Shown: positions 21,152-31,273, numbered from the stretch's first letter. The stretch: DNA of 64,000 nt from Serratia quinivorans (GCA_900457075.1 UGYN01000002.1:1984001-2048000); one strand, 5' to 3'. Program-made: numbers and translations. The notes: generated by a model from the sequence alone, not told the origin.

Positions 21152-21778
21152 ATGAGTTGGCCGTTCCTTGCCGTATTCTTTTCCGGTTGGCTGTTCGTCG
21201 ACGCCTCATACCGTGGGCCACGCTGGCAACGTTGGGTATTTAAACCCGTTACCCTGCTGCTGCTGTTATTGCTGGCCTGGCAAGCGCCGGTATTGGGTGC
21301 GGCAGGCTATCTGATCGTTCTCGGCCTGTTGGCGACGCTGCTCGGCGACGCTCTGTTGCTGCTGCCGCGTGAACGGGTGCTGTACGCCATCGGCGCATTT
21401 TTCCTGTCGAGCCTGCTGTATACCCTGAGCTTTGCCAGTCAGATGACCTTCAGCCTGTTTTGGCCACTGCCACTGGCGCTGCTGGTGATTGGCGTGCTGT
21501 TGCTGGCGACCATCTGGACCCGGCTGGAAGAGATGCGCTGGCCGATTGCCACCCTGGTCGCAATGACGCTGCTAATGGTGTGGCTGGCAGGGGAACAGTA
21601 TTTCATGCGCAGCACCGATTTCGGTTTCTCACTGCTGGCAGGGACCTCACTGCTGTTGCTGGCCAACGTCATTTGGCTGCTTAATCGCTATCGCTTTAGC
21701 TTCCGCGCGGCCGATGCGCTGGTGGCCTTCTGCTATTTCTCCGGCCATTTCCTGATTGTGCGTTCGCTATACCTGTAG
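21152..21778 (+). CDS. yhhN: YhhN family inner-membrane protein (TMEM86/lysoplasmalogenase family)
   Basis: A 208-residue polytopic membrane protein with about eight transmembrane segments, equal in length to E. coli YhhN. The N-terminus [21 protein letters not shown] and the C-terminus [15 protein letters not shown] are nearly identical to it. The family includes animal lysoplasmalogenases, but the bacterial role is not established. It marks the right border of the fimbrial insertion, because E. coli has yhhL, yhhM and yhhN together. A GGAGCC/GGCTCC hairpin lies about 20 bases before the start. Confidence 0.9.
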   Translation: MSWPFLAVFFSGWLFVDASYRGPRWQRWVFKPVTLLLLLLLAWQAPVLGAAGYLIVLGLLATLLGDALLLLPRERVLYAIGAFFLSSLLYTLSFASQMTFSLFWPLPLALLVIGVLLLATIWTRLEEMRWPIATLVAMTLLMVWLAGEQYFMRSTDFGFSLLAGTSLLLLANVIWLLNRYRFSFRAADALVAFCYFSGHFLIVRSLYL

Positions 21779-21815
21779 CGACTCAGGGCGGGTTCGGCTG
21801 CCGAACCCGCTGCTA

Positions 21816-22193
21816 CTAAGCCAGAGCCTTGAGCGTCAGGCCGCCATCTGCGCCAGGTTGGTTACGATAAACGTCCCCATCCCGCGAAAAAAAAGCCAGC
21901 GTGCTGCCGTCCGCCTGCAGTAAAGCAATGCCATCCGGTGCCGGGCGCCAACCGACCACCTCAGCCGTTAACACTTTTTTCAGGCAATTTTGCCGATCAA
22001 TCAATGGGTAGCCATTGGTTGCACTCTGTTCGCTGGCCAAAAATTCAATCTGGCATTGCTGCTGCGCATCGGCGACTTGCCATTGACCCGCCAGAGACTG
22101 CGCGGAAGGAAGAACCAAACTGCTGGCCATAGCTGCCCCCGTTACCATCATATTTCCCGCCATTATGGCGGTACGCGCCAATCTGCCTTTCAT
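21816..22193 (-). CDS. inh: Periplasmic inhibitor of serralysin (AprI/Inh family)
   Basis: The 125-residue precursor has a signal peptide ending about residue 23 (GAAMAS) and a small beta-barrel domain. The mature start SSLVLPSAQSLAGQWQV matches AprI/Inh inhibitors, whose N-terminal strand (Ser-Ser/Leu) inserts in the protease active site and chelates the zinc. Two cysteines (in QQQCQIEF and RQNCLKK) form the conserved disulfide. Known role: protects the periplasm from prematurely folded protease. It follows the serralysin gene by 52 bases on the same strand, separated by a strong hairpin. Confidence 0.9.
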   Translation of the reverse strand: MKGRLARTAIMAGNMMVTGAAMASSLVLPSAQSLAGQWQVADAQQQCQIEFLASEQSATNGYPLIDRQNCLKKVLTAEVVGWRPAPDGIALLQADGSTLAFFSRDGDVYRNQPGADGGLTLKALA

Positions 22194-22205
22194 ATCGGCT
22201 CCCGC

Positions 22206-22237
22206 ATAACGCCCGGCCAGACTGCGCCGGGCGTTAT
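22206..22237 (-). promoter_or_regulatory. Perfect hairpin between serralysin and inhibitor genes
   Basis: A 12-bp perfect stem (22206-22217 with 22226-22237) has an 8-base loop. There is no U tract, so full termination is unlikely. It probably stabilises the upstream protease mRNA or lowers inhibitor expression. Confidence 0.6.
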
Positions 22238-22245
22238 CTTCACTG

Positions 22246-23820
<1,575 letters not shown>

Positions 23821-23869
23821 TTACCGGCAGTGTGTTAGATAGAATTAATGCATATATATCAGCAAATAA

Positions 23870-23905
23870 GATTACCGCCATAAATGGTAATCGATTCCAA
23901 TTATA
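23870..23905 (-). promoter_or_regulatory. Candidate serralysin promoter with overlapping operator-like dyad
   Basis: On the minus strand a perfect -10 TATAAT lies at 23900-23905; no strong -35 is apparent, which suits an activated promoter. Directly downstream, GATTACC (23870-23876) and GGTAATC (23886-23892) form a 7-bp dyad over the predicted start. The untranslated leader would be about 180 bases. Confidence 0.45.
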
Positions 23906-23967
23906 GGCAGGCGCGCAAAACTGAACATAAAATAATCAGCTATATATTTTCATAACGAAGGAGAGTT

Positions 23968-24009
23968 ATGCTGGTTTTTGGCGATACTTACAATCTAAAT
24001 GAAACCTGA
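23968..24009 (+). CDS. Possible 13-codon small ORF with strong ribosome-binding site
   Basis: MLVFGDTYNLNET is encoded between serralysin and zntA. AAGGAG at 23958-23963 sits five bases before the ATG, which is unusually good for a chance ORF. A TATATT element lies upstream near 23942, and a perfect 10-bp hairpin (24105-24114 with 24121-24130) lies downstream, so a short transcript is conceivable. There is no homology I recognise. The rest of the 615-base gap holds only the zntA promoter. Confidence 0.3.
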   Translation: MLVFGDTYNLNET

Positions 24010-24104
24010 CGGTCACAAGTTAGCAACAAACTTCAACAAAAATGCGGCCTGCAGGTGCAAGCGGATCGTGCTGGCTTTTAAGTGACGAAAAGTTAAATTT
24101 AGCT

Positions 24105-24130
24105 AAAGAGTTATAGATTAATAACTCTTT
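24105..24130 (+). terminator. Hairpin upstream of zntA
   Basis: A perfect 10-bp stem AAAGAGTTAT/ATAACTCTTT with a six-base loop is followed by ATTATT. It could end a short plus-strand transcript that starts near 23950; the U tract is weak. Confidence 0.4.
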
Positions 24131-24252
24131 ATTATTAGCCGCCGGGACTTTTAAGTTTCTAAGGGAATACCATTTTCTTTTTTCGTCTAACGGCCTTGCG
24201 CCACCCACGATAGCGCCCGCCTCACAGTTAGCAATAATTCTCATCCCGCCGC

Positions 24253-24284
24253 TTGACTCTGGAGTTGACTCCAGGGTGTAGAGT
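24253..24284 (+). promoter_or_regulatory. zntA promoter with ZntR operator
   Basis: -35 TTGACT (24253-24258) and -10 TAGAGT (24279-24284) are separated by 20 bases, the elongated spacing of MerR-family promoters. The spacer holds the near-perfect dyad ACTCTGGAGT-TG-ACTCCAGGGT (24256-24277), almost identical to the E. coli ZntR site. Zinc-, cadmium- or lead-loaded ZntR is expected to activate it. zntR is not in the window. Confidence 0.9.
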
Positions 24285-24324
24285 CTGCCCAATGAACTTC
24301 ATTAACGGCCCGGAGGGGGACGCT

Positions 24325-26640
24325 ATGACTAACCATGAAAAGCATAATCATCAGGAACATCACCATGCGGAAGGCGGCTGCGGTTGCAACCACAGCCATA
24401 GCAAAACCCAGCACGGCTGCAGCAGTGAAAAGCAAAGTGCCGCCAGCCATAGTGGACATGCCCACACGCACGATCACGGTGCCGGCGGGTGCAGCACTGA
24501 CGGTCATGAAGATCCGGATGAGGAAAGCGACAGACTGGCTGCCGCCCCTCTCTCCGGCAGCCGGCGCTACAGCTGGAAAGTCACCGGCATGGACTGCCCA
24601 AGCTGTGCCAAAAAAATTGAGAATGCCGTAACCGCGCTCCCAGGCGTCGATAATGCTCGCGTGCTGTTCGCCACCGAAAAACTGGTGGTCGATGCTCAAT
24701 CCGATATCAGCCTGCGCATTCAGGACGCGGTGAAACAAGCCGGTTTCACCCTGCTCGGCACCCAGACCTCCCAAGCCGACCAGCCAAAAACATCGCGCCT
24801 CGGCGAGTTTGGTCCACTGCTGCTGCTCACCACGCTGATGATCGTCAGTTGGGCGCTCAGCATGGTCAACCCTGAACTGAGCCGCATTGCCTTTATCGCC
24901 ACCACGCTGGTGGGTCTGGCTCCGGTTGCCACCAAGGCGGTACGCCTGATCCGCTCCGGCACGCCGTTTGCCATCGAAACCCTGATGAGCGTCGCGGCCA
25001 TTGGCGCACTCTTTATCGGCGCCACCGCCGAGGCGGCGATGGTGTTGCTGCTGTTTATGGTCGGCGAGATGCTGGAGTCTTACGCAGCCAACCGCGCACG
25101 CCGTGGTGTGAAGGCACTGATGGAGTTGGTGCCGGAAGACGCTCTGCTGCTGCAGGGCACGGAGCGCAAACGCGTGCCGGTTGCCAGCCTGCGCCCCGGC
25201 GATGTGATTGAAATTGCACCCGGTGGCCGCCTGCCGGCCGATGCAGAACTGCTTAATCCGTTCGCCAGCTTCGACGAAAGCGCCCTGACCGGCGAGTCGG
25301 TGCCGGTCGAACGTCAGCAGGGGCAGAAAGTCGCGGCGGGCAGTTTGTCGGTCGATCAGGCCGCACAGATGAAGGTCATTTCCGAGCCGGGCAAAAACGC
25401 CATCGACCGCATTCTGCAACTGATTGAAGAAGCCGAAGAGCGCCGCGCGCCGATCGAACGTTTCCTCGACCGTTTCAGCCGTTACTACACCCCAGCCATT
25501 ATGCTGCTGGCCATCGCGGTGATCCTGGTGCCACCGTTGCTGTATGCACAACCCTGGGATGTCTGGATTTATCGCGGCCTGACTCTGCTGCTGATCGGTT
25601 GTCCTTGTGCGCTGGTGATCTCTACCCCGGCGGCGATCACCTCCGGGCTGGCAGCGGCTACCCGACGTGGTGCGTTGATTAAAGGCGGCGCGGCACTGGA
25701 ACAATTGGGCCAGGTGCAAACCATCGCCTTCGATAAAACCGGCACGCTGACGGAAGGTAAACCGACGGTGACCGATGTACTGCCGCTCAACGGCATCAGC
25801 GAACAGCAGTTGCTGACGCTGGCCGCGGCCGTCGAGGCCGGTTCCCATCACCCACTGGCGCAAGCGATTATCAACCGTGCCGAGCAGTATGGCGCGCCTC
25901 TGCCACTGGCACAGGGTCGCCGTGCGCTGGCAGGCGTTGGGGTAGAGGGCGTTATCGACGGCAAAACCCTGCTGATCAGTGCACCGGCCAAGTTGGCCGC
26001 AGGCCTGCTCAATCAGCAGGCTGTCAATCAGGTGGAACAGCTGGAAAACGCCGGTAAAACGGCGGTGGTGGTGCTGGAAGACGGCGTGCCGATTGGCCTG
26101 TTGGCGCTGCGCGACACGCTGCGTAGCGATGCCAAACAGGCGATTGCCGAGCTGAAAGCATTAGGGATCAACGGAGTGATGTTAACCGGTGACAACCCGC
26201 GTGCGGCGGCGGCGATTGCCACTGAGCTGGGGCTGGATTACCGTGCCGGGCTGCTACCGGAAGATAAAGTGCGTGCGGTGACCGAGCTGAGTGAACTGCG
26301 CCCAACGGCGATGATCGGCGACGGTATCAATGATGCGCCAGCGATGAAAGCCTCCAGCATCGGTATCGCGATGGGCAGCGGCACCGACGTGGCGCTGGAA
26401 ACCGCCGATGCAGCGCTGACCCATAACCGGCTGGTGGGCGTGGCGGAAATGATCCGCATTTCACGCGCGACGCACGCCAATATTCGGCAGAACATCACCA
26501 TTGCATTGGGGCTGAAAGGGGTATTTCTGATCACCACCCTGCTGGGGCTGACCGGGCTGTGGCTGGCGGTGCTGGCAGACTCCGGCGCCACCGCGCTGGT
26601 CACCGCCAATGCCCTGCGGCTGCTGAAGAAACGTCAATAA
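24325..26640 (+). CDS. zntA: Zn(II)/Cd(II)/Pb(II)-exporting P-type ATPase ZntA
   Basis: ZntA is a P1B-type ATPase that pumps zinc, cadmium and lead from cytoplasm to periplasm. It has 771 residues from the ATG at 24325, behind GGAGGGGGA; E. coli ZntA has 732. The extra length is a His/Cys-rich N-terminus (about residues 4-62), followed by the metal-binding motif GMDCPSC (88-94). The transport motif CPC is at 426-428, the phosphorylation site DKTGTLT at 470-476, and the hinge GDGIND at 665-670. The gene stands alone under a ZntR-type promoter and is closed by a terminator. Confidence 0.97.
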   Translation: MTNHEKHNHQEHHHAEGGCGCNHSHSKTQHGCSSEKQSAASHSGHAHTHDHGAGGCSTDGHEDPDEESDRLAAAPLSGSRRYSWKVTGMDCPSCAKKIENAVTALPGVDNARVLFATEKLVVDAQSDISLRIQDAVKQAGFTLLGTQTSQADQPKTSRLGEFGPLLLLTTLMIVSWALSMVNPELSRIAFIATTLVGLAPVATKAVRLIRSGTPFAIETLMSVAAIGALFIGATAEAAMVLLLFMVGEMLESYAANRARRGVKALMELVPEDALLLQGTERKRVPVASLRPGDVIEIAPGGRLPADAELLNPFASFDESALTGESVPVERQQGQKVAAGSLSVDQAAQMKVISEPGKNAIDRILQLIEEAEERRAPIERFLDRFSRYYTPAIMLLAIAVILVPPLLYAQPWDVWIYRGLTLLLIGCPCALVISTPAAITSGLAAATRRGALIKGGAALEQLGQVQTIAFDKTGTLTEGKPTVTDVLPLNGISEQQLLTLAAAVEAGSHHPLAQAIINRAEQYGAPLPLAQGRRALAGVGVEGVIDGKTLLISAPAKLAAGLLNQQAVNQVEQLENAGKTAVVVLEDGVPIGLLALRDTLRSDAKQAIAELKALGINGVMLTGDNPRAAAAIATELGLDYRAGLLPEDKVRAVTELSELRPTAMIGDGINDAPAMKASSIGIAMGSGTDVALETADAALTHNRLVGVAEMIRISRATHANIRQNITIALGLKGVFLITTLLGLTGLWLAVLADSGATALVTANALRLLKKRQ

Positions 26641-26654
26641 TACCCTATGAAAAC

Positions 26655-26698
26655 CACATCATGCGCCAGACTACAGGGCGCATGATGTGACGCATTTT
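26655..26698 (+). terminator. zntA terminator
   Basis: A perfect 13-bp stem (26655-26667 with 26677-26689) has a 9-base loop, followed by a TTTT run at 26695-26698. Confidence 0.75.
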
Positions 26699-26793
26699 AT
26701 GCACTATTAACTGTAGGGTTTTACTATATTCTCGCGCACTTGCATGACGGGACCGTCAAGGATGCCCCACCCTTAAATGCCAAGAGCCTAAAT

Positions 26794-27864
26794 ATGAAAA
26801 ACTTTAATTATACCTACCTGTTATTTGTTCCAATGACCCTGCTCTCTCCCCTGAGCTTTGCACAGCAGCCTGAAACCGACAGTACGCAACAGTTGATCGA
26901 CCAGGCCCAGCGCCCCCCATTTACCCAAGGGGTGCTACCCGCCGCCAGCCATACAGCAGTAACCGCCGAAAAATCCCAGCCCCAACCAGAGCATCGCCTG
27001 CTGCCCATTTGGGGCGATGAAGCGCGAGCTCGCGGCTATGACCTGCCGGAACCCTTTGGCATCGGCGTCAATTACATGAACATGCGGCAGAATATAGAAG
27101 TCGATAGCATCAACTTTACCGGTTTGGGTTGGGATACATTCAATCTGCCGTCAAATTTGTTCAAAATCGATGTGGGCAAAACCCGCGAACAGAGCAAAAC
27201 GGAAACCATGCGTCTGGATACCTGGGTGCTGCCGTTCCTCAATGTTTACGGTATCGTCGGCCATACCAAAGGCAGTTCGTTGTCCCAGGTCTCCGTTGAT
27301 GCCGATCCCAGCCAACATTCAGAAATGATGGAAAAAATCATCGCCAATGTCGTACACGGCATGAATAAGCAAGGGACGCTGCGCGATCTGGATTTCAAAC
27401 TTGATTTCAAGGGCACCACTTACGGCGCGGGTGCCACAATAGTCGGGGGATATGACAACTGGTTCGCCTCGGTCGATACCAACTACACCCGTACCAGTTT
27501 CGATATCCTCGACGGCCAGATTTCCGCGCTGACGGTGTCACCCCGCGTAGGTTACCGTTTCCTGGTGCCAGGTATCCGTGGGCAGAGTCATCTAAACCTC
27601 TGGGTCGGCACCATGTATCAGGACGTCCAGCAAGAGTTCAAAGGCAGCCTGTCTGATCTAAGAATGCCGGCAGAACTGCAGTCGCTGATGGCCCTGGCCA
27701 ATCAGAAAGGCGAAGGTCGTTTCGAGGTTAAGCAGCATCTGCAATCCCCATGGAATGTCCTGGTTGGCACGCAATATGAGATCACACGAAACTTCAACGT
27801 GTTGACCGAGTTTGGCTTTAGCCAACGCAACAGTTTCATGGTTTCCGGTGAATATCGCTTCTGA
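26794..27864 (+). CDS. Putative outer-membrane beta-barrel protein, unknown function
   Basis: The 356-residue precursor has a signal peptide (MKNFNYTYLLFVPMTLLSPLSFA) cleaved before QQPETDST, a proline/glutamine-rich linker, then alternating polar/hydrophobic strands (IGVNYMNMRQNIEV, YGAGATIVGGYDNWFASVDTN). It ends NSFMVSGEYRF with terminal Phe, the usual outer-membrane barrel sorting signal. I do not recognise a family. The ATG at 26794 begins a proper signal peptide; an upstream in-frame ATG at 26740 does not. The stop overlaps the next start (TGATG), so expression is coupled to the following barrel protein. Confidence 0.7.
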   Translation: MKNFNYTYLLFVPMTLLSPLSFAQQPETDSTQQLIDQAQRPPFTQGVLPAASHTAVTAEKSQPQPEHRLLPIWGDEARARGYDLPEPFGIGVNYMNMRQNIEVDSINFTGLGWDTFNLPSNLFKIDVGKTREQSKTETMRLDTWVLPFLNVYGIVGHTKGSSLSQVSVDADPSQHSEMMEKIIANVVHGMNKQGTLRDLDFKLDFKGTTYGAGATIVGGYDNWFASVDTNYTRTSFDILDGQISALTVSPRVGYRFLVPGIRGQSHLNLWVGTMYQDVQQEFKGSLSDLRMPAELQSLMALANQKGEGRFEVKQHLQSPWNVLVGTQYEITRNFNVLTEFGFSQRNSFMVSGEYRF

Positions 27865-29000
27865 TGGCGATATTTACCCGCAGTTTACCCCTGGCCTTGT
27901 TAGTCCTGTTGCCCGGTGTTGATGCCGCTTTATTGTCACGTCAGCAAGTAGATGAAATGTTGGCCCCTCTGGGGTCTGACAACCGTTTCGACAGCAGCAA
28001 AACCATCGATTGGGGTGTCTTGCCTGGCCCGTTTTATACTCCCGAACTCGGTCTTGGCCTCGGTACCGCTATCGTTGGGATCTATCGGCCGGACAGCCAC
28101 GACAACGTCAGCCAAAATTCGACGCTGGCGTTAAAAGGCTTTGTCAGCTCGACGGGGGCCTTTGGTGTCGGTTTCCAAAACCACAGTTTTTTCGCTGACG
28201 ACCAATGGCGTTTCTTCGCCGACGGCTCTCTCAATAATATGCCCACCTACTTTTGGGGCACCGGCTACCAGGCTGGGCATAACGAGGGGAACAAGGAAAA
28301 GTACACTCAACAGTCATTCCAGATAGCGCCACAGCTGTTGTACCGCATTGCCAGCGCTACCTACGCAGGAATCGGCTGGGACTTTTCCTCAACTCACGCC
28401 AGCGATCCCGATGAGGGTGACAGCAGCCTGCTAAGGGCCCAAAACGCCGGTGTGTCCTCACTGAGTTCAGGAATCAGCGGTTCGCTGAGTTACGACACCC
28501 GTGATTTCGTTTCCAATGCCAGTCGGGGCCAGTTTTTTCGCCTGAGCGACACTTATTTTGCACCGGAGTTGGGCGGTGACAGCCGTTTCAATGCCGTTGA
28601 AGGCCAATACAATGCCTACCACAGTTTGAGTGCGAAAAGCGTGCTGGCGTTGGATGCCTTCAGCCGCCTGACCACTGGCGAGGTCCCCTGGGACAGGCTG
28701 TCTGAGCTGGGTGACGACCAACGAATGCGTGGCTATTATCAAGGCCGCTACCGCGACAGGAATGTGTTCAGTAGCCAGGTCGAGTATCGTCGCAAGCTAA
28801 ACTGGCGGCACGGGTACGTGCTGTGGGCCGGTGCCGGAACGCTAAGCAGCAAGGCCGGCGATCTGGGCCGTGGTCCCTGGTTGCCTACGCTGGGAGCGGG
28901 TTACCGTTTCGAATTCAAACCGAAAATGAACGTACGGCTCGATTTTGGCGTCGGGCGTGGAAGCAGCGGATTTTACTTTCAGGTTGGGGAAGCTTTTTAA
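27864..29000 (+). CDS. POTRA-less Omp85/BamA-like outer-membrane barrel protein
   Basis: The 378 residues comprise a signal peptide (MAIFTRSLPLALLVLLPGVDA), a short linker, and a region matching the bacterial surface antigen (BamA/TamA) barrel: IAPQLLYRIASATYAGIGWDFS, given by its key part, SLSYDTRDFVSNASRGQFFRL, the RGYYQGRYRDRN segment that corresponds to the conserved VRGY/F lid-lock motif, and a final strand GFYFQVGEAF ending in Phe. There is no room for POTRA domains, unlike BamA and TamA. It overlaps both neighbours by one base (TGATG and TAATG). Family assignment is moderately firm; substrate unknown. Confidence 0.75.
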   Translation: MAIFTRSLPLALLVLLPGVDAALLSRQQVDEMLAPLGSDNRFDSSKTIDWGVLPGPFYTPELGLGLGTAIVGIYRPDSHDNVSQNSTLALKGFVSSTGAFGVGFQNHSFFADDQWRFFADGSLNNMPTYFWGTGYQAGHNEGNKEKYTQQSFQIAPQLLYRIASATYAGIGWDFSSTHASDPDEGDSSLLRAQNAGVSSLSSGISGSLSYDTRDFVSNASRGQFFRLSDTYFAPELGGDSRFNAVEGQYNAYHSLSAKSVLALDAFSRLTTGEVPWDRLSELGDDQRMRGYYQGRYRDRNVFSSQVEYRRKLNWRHGYVLWAGAGTLSSKAGDLGRGPWLPTLGAGYRFEFKPKMNVRLDFGVGRGSSGFYFQVGEAF

Positions 29001-30166
29001 TGCGTTCTGTTGCACTGCTATTTTTTCTGTTGTTGCCCCTCTCGCTGCCCGCCAAACCGTTGGAAACGCTGATCACTTCGCAACCCACCGGTGAAAGCCA
29101 AATTGCCTGGCCGGTGGCCGCGCCACTGCCACCACCGGGAGGTTTGCGCCCCTGCTGCGCCTTTGGCTATAACCTCAAAGCGCAAGCCTGGGGTATTCCC
29201 GTGCCGTTTTATCAATTAGGTAACCTGGTGGATGCCGACCGGCTTGGCACCCATCACTATAACGACAGCGCTTTCAACGCCATCAGCAACTTGCTGGGCA
29301 TTGGCAGTGAGCAATTGGGCTTGATCTACACCCACCGGGGAGGGTTTATCGATATCGCCCACGTCCGCGATACCGCCGACAATACCCTTTTCCTGTTCAG
29401 CCAACTGCTACCCCGATTGGGTCAGCAGTGGCATATCGACCTTAGCCCTGAGCTGGCAACGCGTCGCATACGGCTTAACGCCTTTAGCCCACCTCAGGAT
29501 GCAGCACAGCGCTATACGCTGGCGGCCTATTTGGCAGGAGAGATCGCCTTTCAAATGGCGGCATGGCATGAGATTGCACAGTGGTATGGCTACCGTTCCG
29601 TGCCGGGATTTTCTGAGGAGGTCTCGGCTTTTTCGCCGGAAGATTTGTATTCCAATCTGCTGGGGGCACGGCTGGCGATCGATGCAATTTTGCAAGGGCA
29701 GGCGGTTTCTCTCACTGCCTACAACAGCGCCATGGAGAGGCTGCTCCCTCAGGCTCTGCACCAGCTTGGCGCGGTATCCATCGCGGCGACCCAGCGGCAG
29801 TTTGACGGTATTGACGGCGACTGGTGGGACAGCCATCGCCGGGTGCCGGAGAAGTTTTTGGTGTTAAAACGGGATTACGCCACCGGAAGCAATCGCCTGC
29901 CTGCGCTGCCCCCGTTCGAGAAGACCGCCCCACAGCGCCTGACGTTACCGCTACAGCTTCAGGGGTTCAGTCTGGCCAGTCTGGGCGAGCTGCAACTCTG
30001 GCCGACGGATGACATGCGCCATCTTCCGGCACCTGCCCACTATTACCGCCCACAGGATTTCAATGGCCTGGCATTGCATGCTCGCGCAGCAGACGCACAG
30101 CAAATATTACAAAACGCCAGGCAAACAGACGGTGATAAACGTCAAACGCCTTTGCGCAACAAATAG
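29000..30166 (+). CDS. DUF4056 periplasmic or outer-membrane-associated protein
   Basis: The 388-residue precursor starts with a signal peptide ([18 protein letters not shown]). Features include PCCAFG (51-56), [14 protein letters not shown] (111-124), [11 protein letters not shown] (188-198, a His-Glu pair in a helix reminiscent of zincins) and [16 protein letters not shown] (211-226), all characteristic of DUF4056. Function is not established; a metal-dependent hydrolase is possible but unproved. The ATG overlaps the preceding stop (TAATG), and the 3' end overlaps the 3' end of convergent tusA by 25 bases. It is last gene of a three-gene envelope operon. Confidence 0.75.
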   Translation: MRSVALLFFLLLPLSLPAKPLETLITSQPTGESQIAWPVAAPLPPPGGLRPCCAFGYNLKAQAWGIPVPFYQLGNLVDADRLGTHHYNDSAFNAISNLLGIGSEQLGLIYTHRGGFIDIAHVRDTADNTLFLFSQLLPRLGQQWHIDLSPELATRRIRLNAFSPPQDAAQRYTLAAYLAGEIAFQMAAWHEIAQWYGYRSVPGFSEEVSAFSPEDLYSNLLGARLAIDAILQGQAVSLTAYNSAMERLLPQALHQLGAVSIAATQRQFDGIDGDWWDSHRRVPEKFLVLKRDYATGSNRLPALPPFEKTAPQRLTLPLQLQGFSLASLGELQLWPTDDMRHLPAPAHYYRPQDFNGLALHARAADAQQILQNARQTDGDKRQTPLRNK

Positions 30167-30387
30167 CGGTAAGGCGCGGTGTCGGTTTCCTGCGCCACCA
30201 GCGTGTGTTCCATAAAGCGGCAGAACCCCGGAATGTCACGGGTGGTAGCCGGATCGTCAGCGATGATCAGCAGAGTTTCACCGTTATCCATATGGCGCAC
30301 GGTTTTGCGCACCATCATTACCGGTTCAGGACAACGCAGCCCCAGCGCATCAAGCGTCTGGTCGGCCTGGGCAAATAAGTCAGTCAT
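30142..30387 (-). CDS. tusA: Sulfur carrier protein TusA
   Basis: TusA takes sulfur from IscS as a persulfide and passes it to TusBCD for 2-thiolation of tRNA wobble uridine; it also feeds molybdenum cofactor synthesis. The 81 residues equal the E. coli length. The persulfide cysteine is Cys19 in [17 protein letters not shown], and the core [18 protein letters not shown] is intact. The start MTDLFAQ is chosen over an ATG 14 codons upstream because it matches the family. The last 25 bases overlap the end of the convergent DUF4056 gene. Confidence 0.95.
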   Translation of the reverse strand: MTDLFAQADQTLDALGLRCPEPVMMVRKTVRHMDNGETLLIIADDPATTRDIPGFCRFMEHTLVAQETDTAPYRYLLRKGV

Positions 30388-30475
30388 GCAATTTTTCTCG
30401 GTCGAAAACGATCGGCGAACGCTCGCCACATCTCATTAGCGCATAGTTTACGCCGGTAGTTTTTCTGTGCAAGAT

Positions 30476-30491
30476 GCGTTAACGTTTGCGT
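30476..30491 (+). promoter_or_regulatory. Candidate PurR operator upstream of yhhQ
   Basis: GCGTTAACGTTTGCGT matches the PurR consensus ACGCAAACGTTTGCGT at 13 of 16 positions, with a complete right half-site. A weaker half-site, GCGCAAACG, follows at 30515-30523. Purine control of a queuosine-precursor transporter is plausible, since the precursors derive from GTP. Confidence 0.5.
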
Positions 30492-30607
30492 TAAATTTAA
30501 CCATTGCATTGGTTGCGCAAACGCGTATCATGCGGCCGCGACGCTTATTTCTCGGCGCAGAAAAGACATTCTGGGTTCCCTCACCCCACTGCTAAAAAGG
30601 CTACAAC

Positions 30608-31273
30608 ATGTATTCGTTTACTGCTCGGCAGCGCCTTACCGCGTTGGTCTGGCTATCGCTGTTCCATATTGTCATCATTACCTCCAGTAACTATCTGGTG
30701 CAGTTGCCGATGTCCATTTTCGGCTTTCATACCACCTGGGGCGCTTTTACCTTTCCGTTTATCTTCCTGGCGACCGATCTGACGGTGCGTATTTTCGGCG
30801 CTCCGCTGGCGCGACGCATCATTCTTTCGGTGATGGTACCGGCGTTGTTCATCTCTTACGTGATCTCCACCGTCACCTATCAGGGTGAATGGCAGGGCTT
30901 TGCCGCCTTGGGCAGCTTTAATCTGTTTGTCGCCCGTATCGCCGTCGCCAGCTTTATGGCTTATGTGCTCGGTCAGATCCTCGACGTCCACGTTTTCAAT
31001 CGCCTGCGTCAGCGCAGCGCCTGGTGGGTCGCTCCTGCCGCCGCCATGTTCCTCGGTAACATCAGCGATACCCTGTCGTTCTTCTTTATTGCGTTCTACA
31101 AGAGCAGCGACGCCTTTATGGCTAACAACTGGGTTGAAATCGCGCTGGTGGATTACAGCTTCAAGGTAATGATCTGCTTGCTGTTCTTCCTGCCAATGTA
31201 CGGCGTACTGCTGAATATGCTGCTTAAGCGCATTGCCGCCCGCCAGAACGACGGCAGCCTGCAACCCGGCTGA
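30608..31273 (+). CDS. yhhQ: Queuosine precursor transporter QPTR (YhhQ)
   Basis: An inner-membrane transporter of the Vut_1/YhhQ family that imports preQ0 and preQ1 for queuosine modification of tRNA. The 221 residues equal the E. coli length. HIVIITSSNYLVQLP, FIFLATDLTVRIFGAPLARR and GQILDVHVFNRLRQ are conserved, with about six membrane segments. It is divergent from tusA and followed by a GC-rich hairpin (31287-31294 with 31306-31313). Confidence 0.95.
   Translation: MYSFTARQRLTALVWLSLFHIVIITSSNYLVQLPMSIFGFHTTWGAFTFPFIFLATDLTVRIFGAPLARRIILSVMVPALFISYVISTVTYQGEWQGFAALGSFNLFVARIAVASFMAYVLGQILDVHVFNRLRQRSAWWVAPAAAMFLGNISDTLSFFFIAFYKSSDAFMANNWVEIALVDYSFKVMICLLFFLPMYGVLLNMLLKRIAARQNDGSLQPG

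Noticed and set aside
24020..24292. 90-codon minus-strand frame between serralysin and zntA
   Set aside because: It runs through the zntA promoter and ZntR operator and lacks a ribosome-binding site and any family resemblance.
24241..25863. 540-codon open frame on the minus strand opposite zntA
   Set aside because: It is Gln/His-rich low-complexity sequence with no domain, fully antisense to a canonical P-type ATPase; a GC-rich shadow frame.
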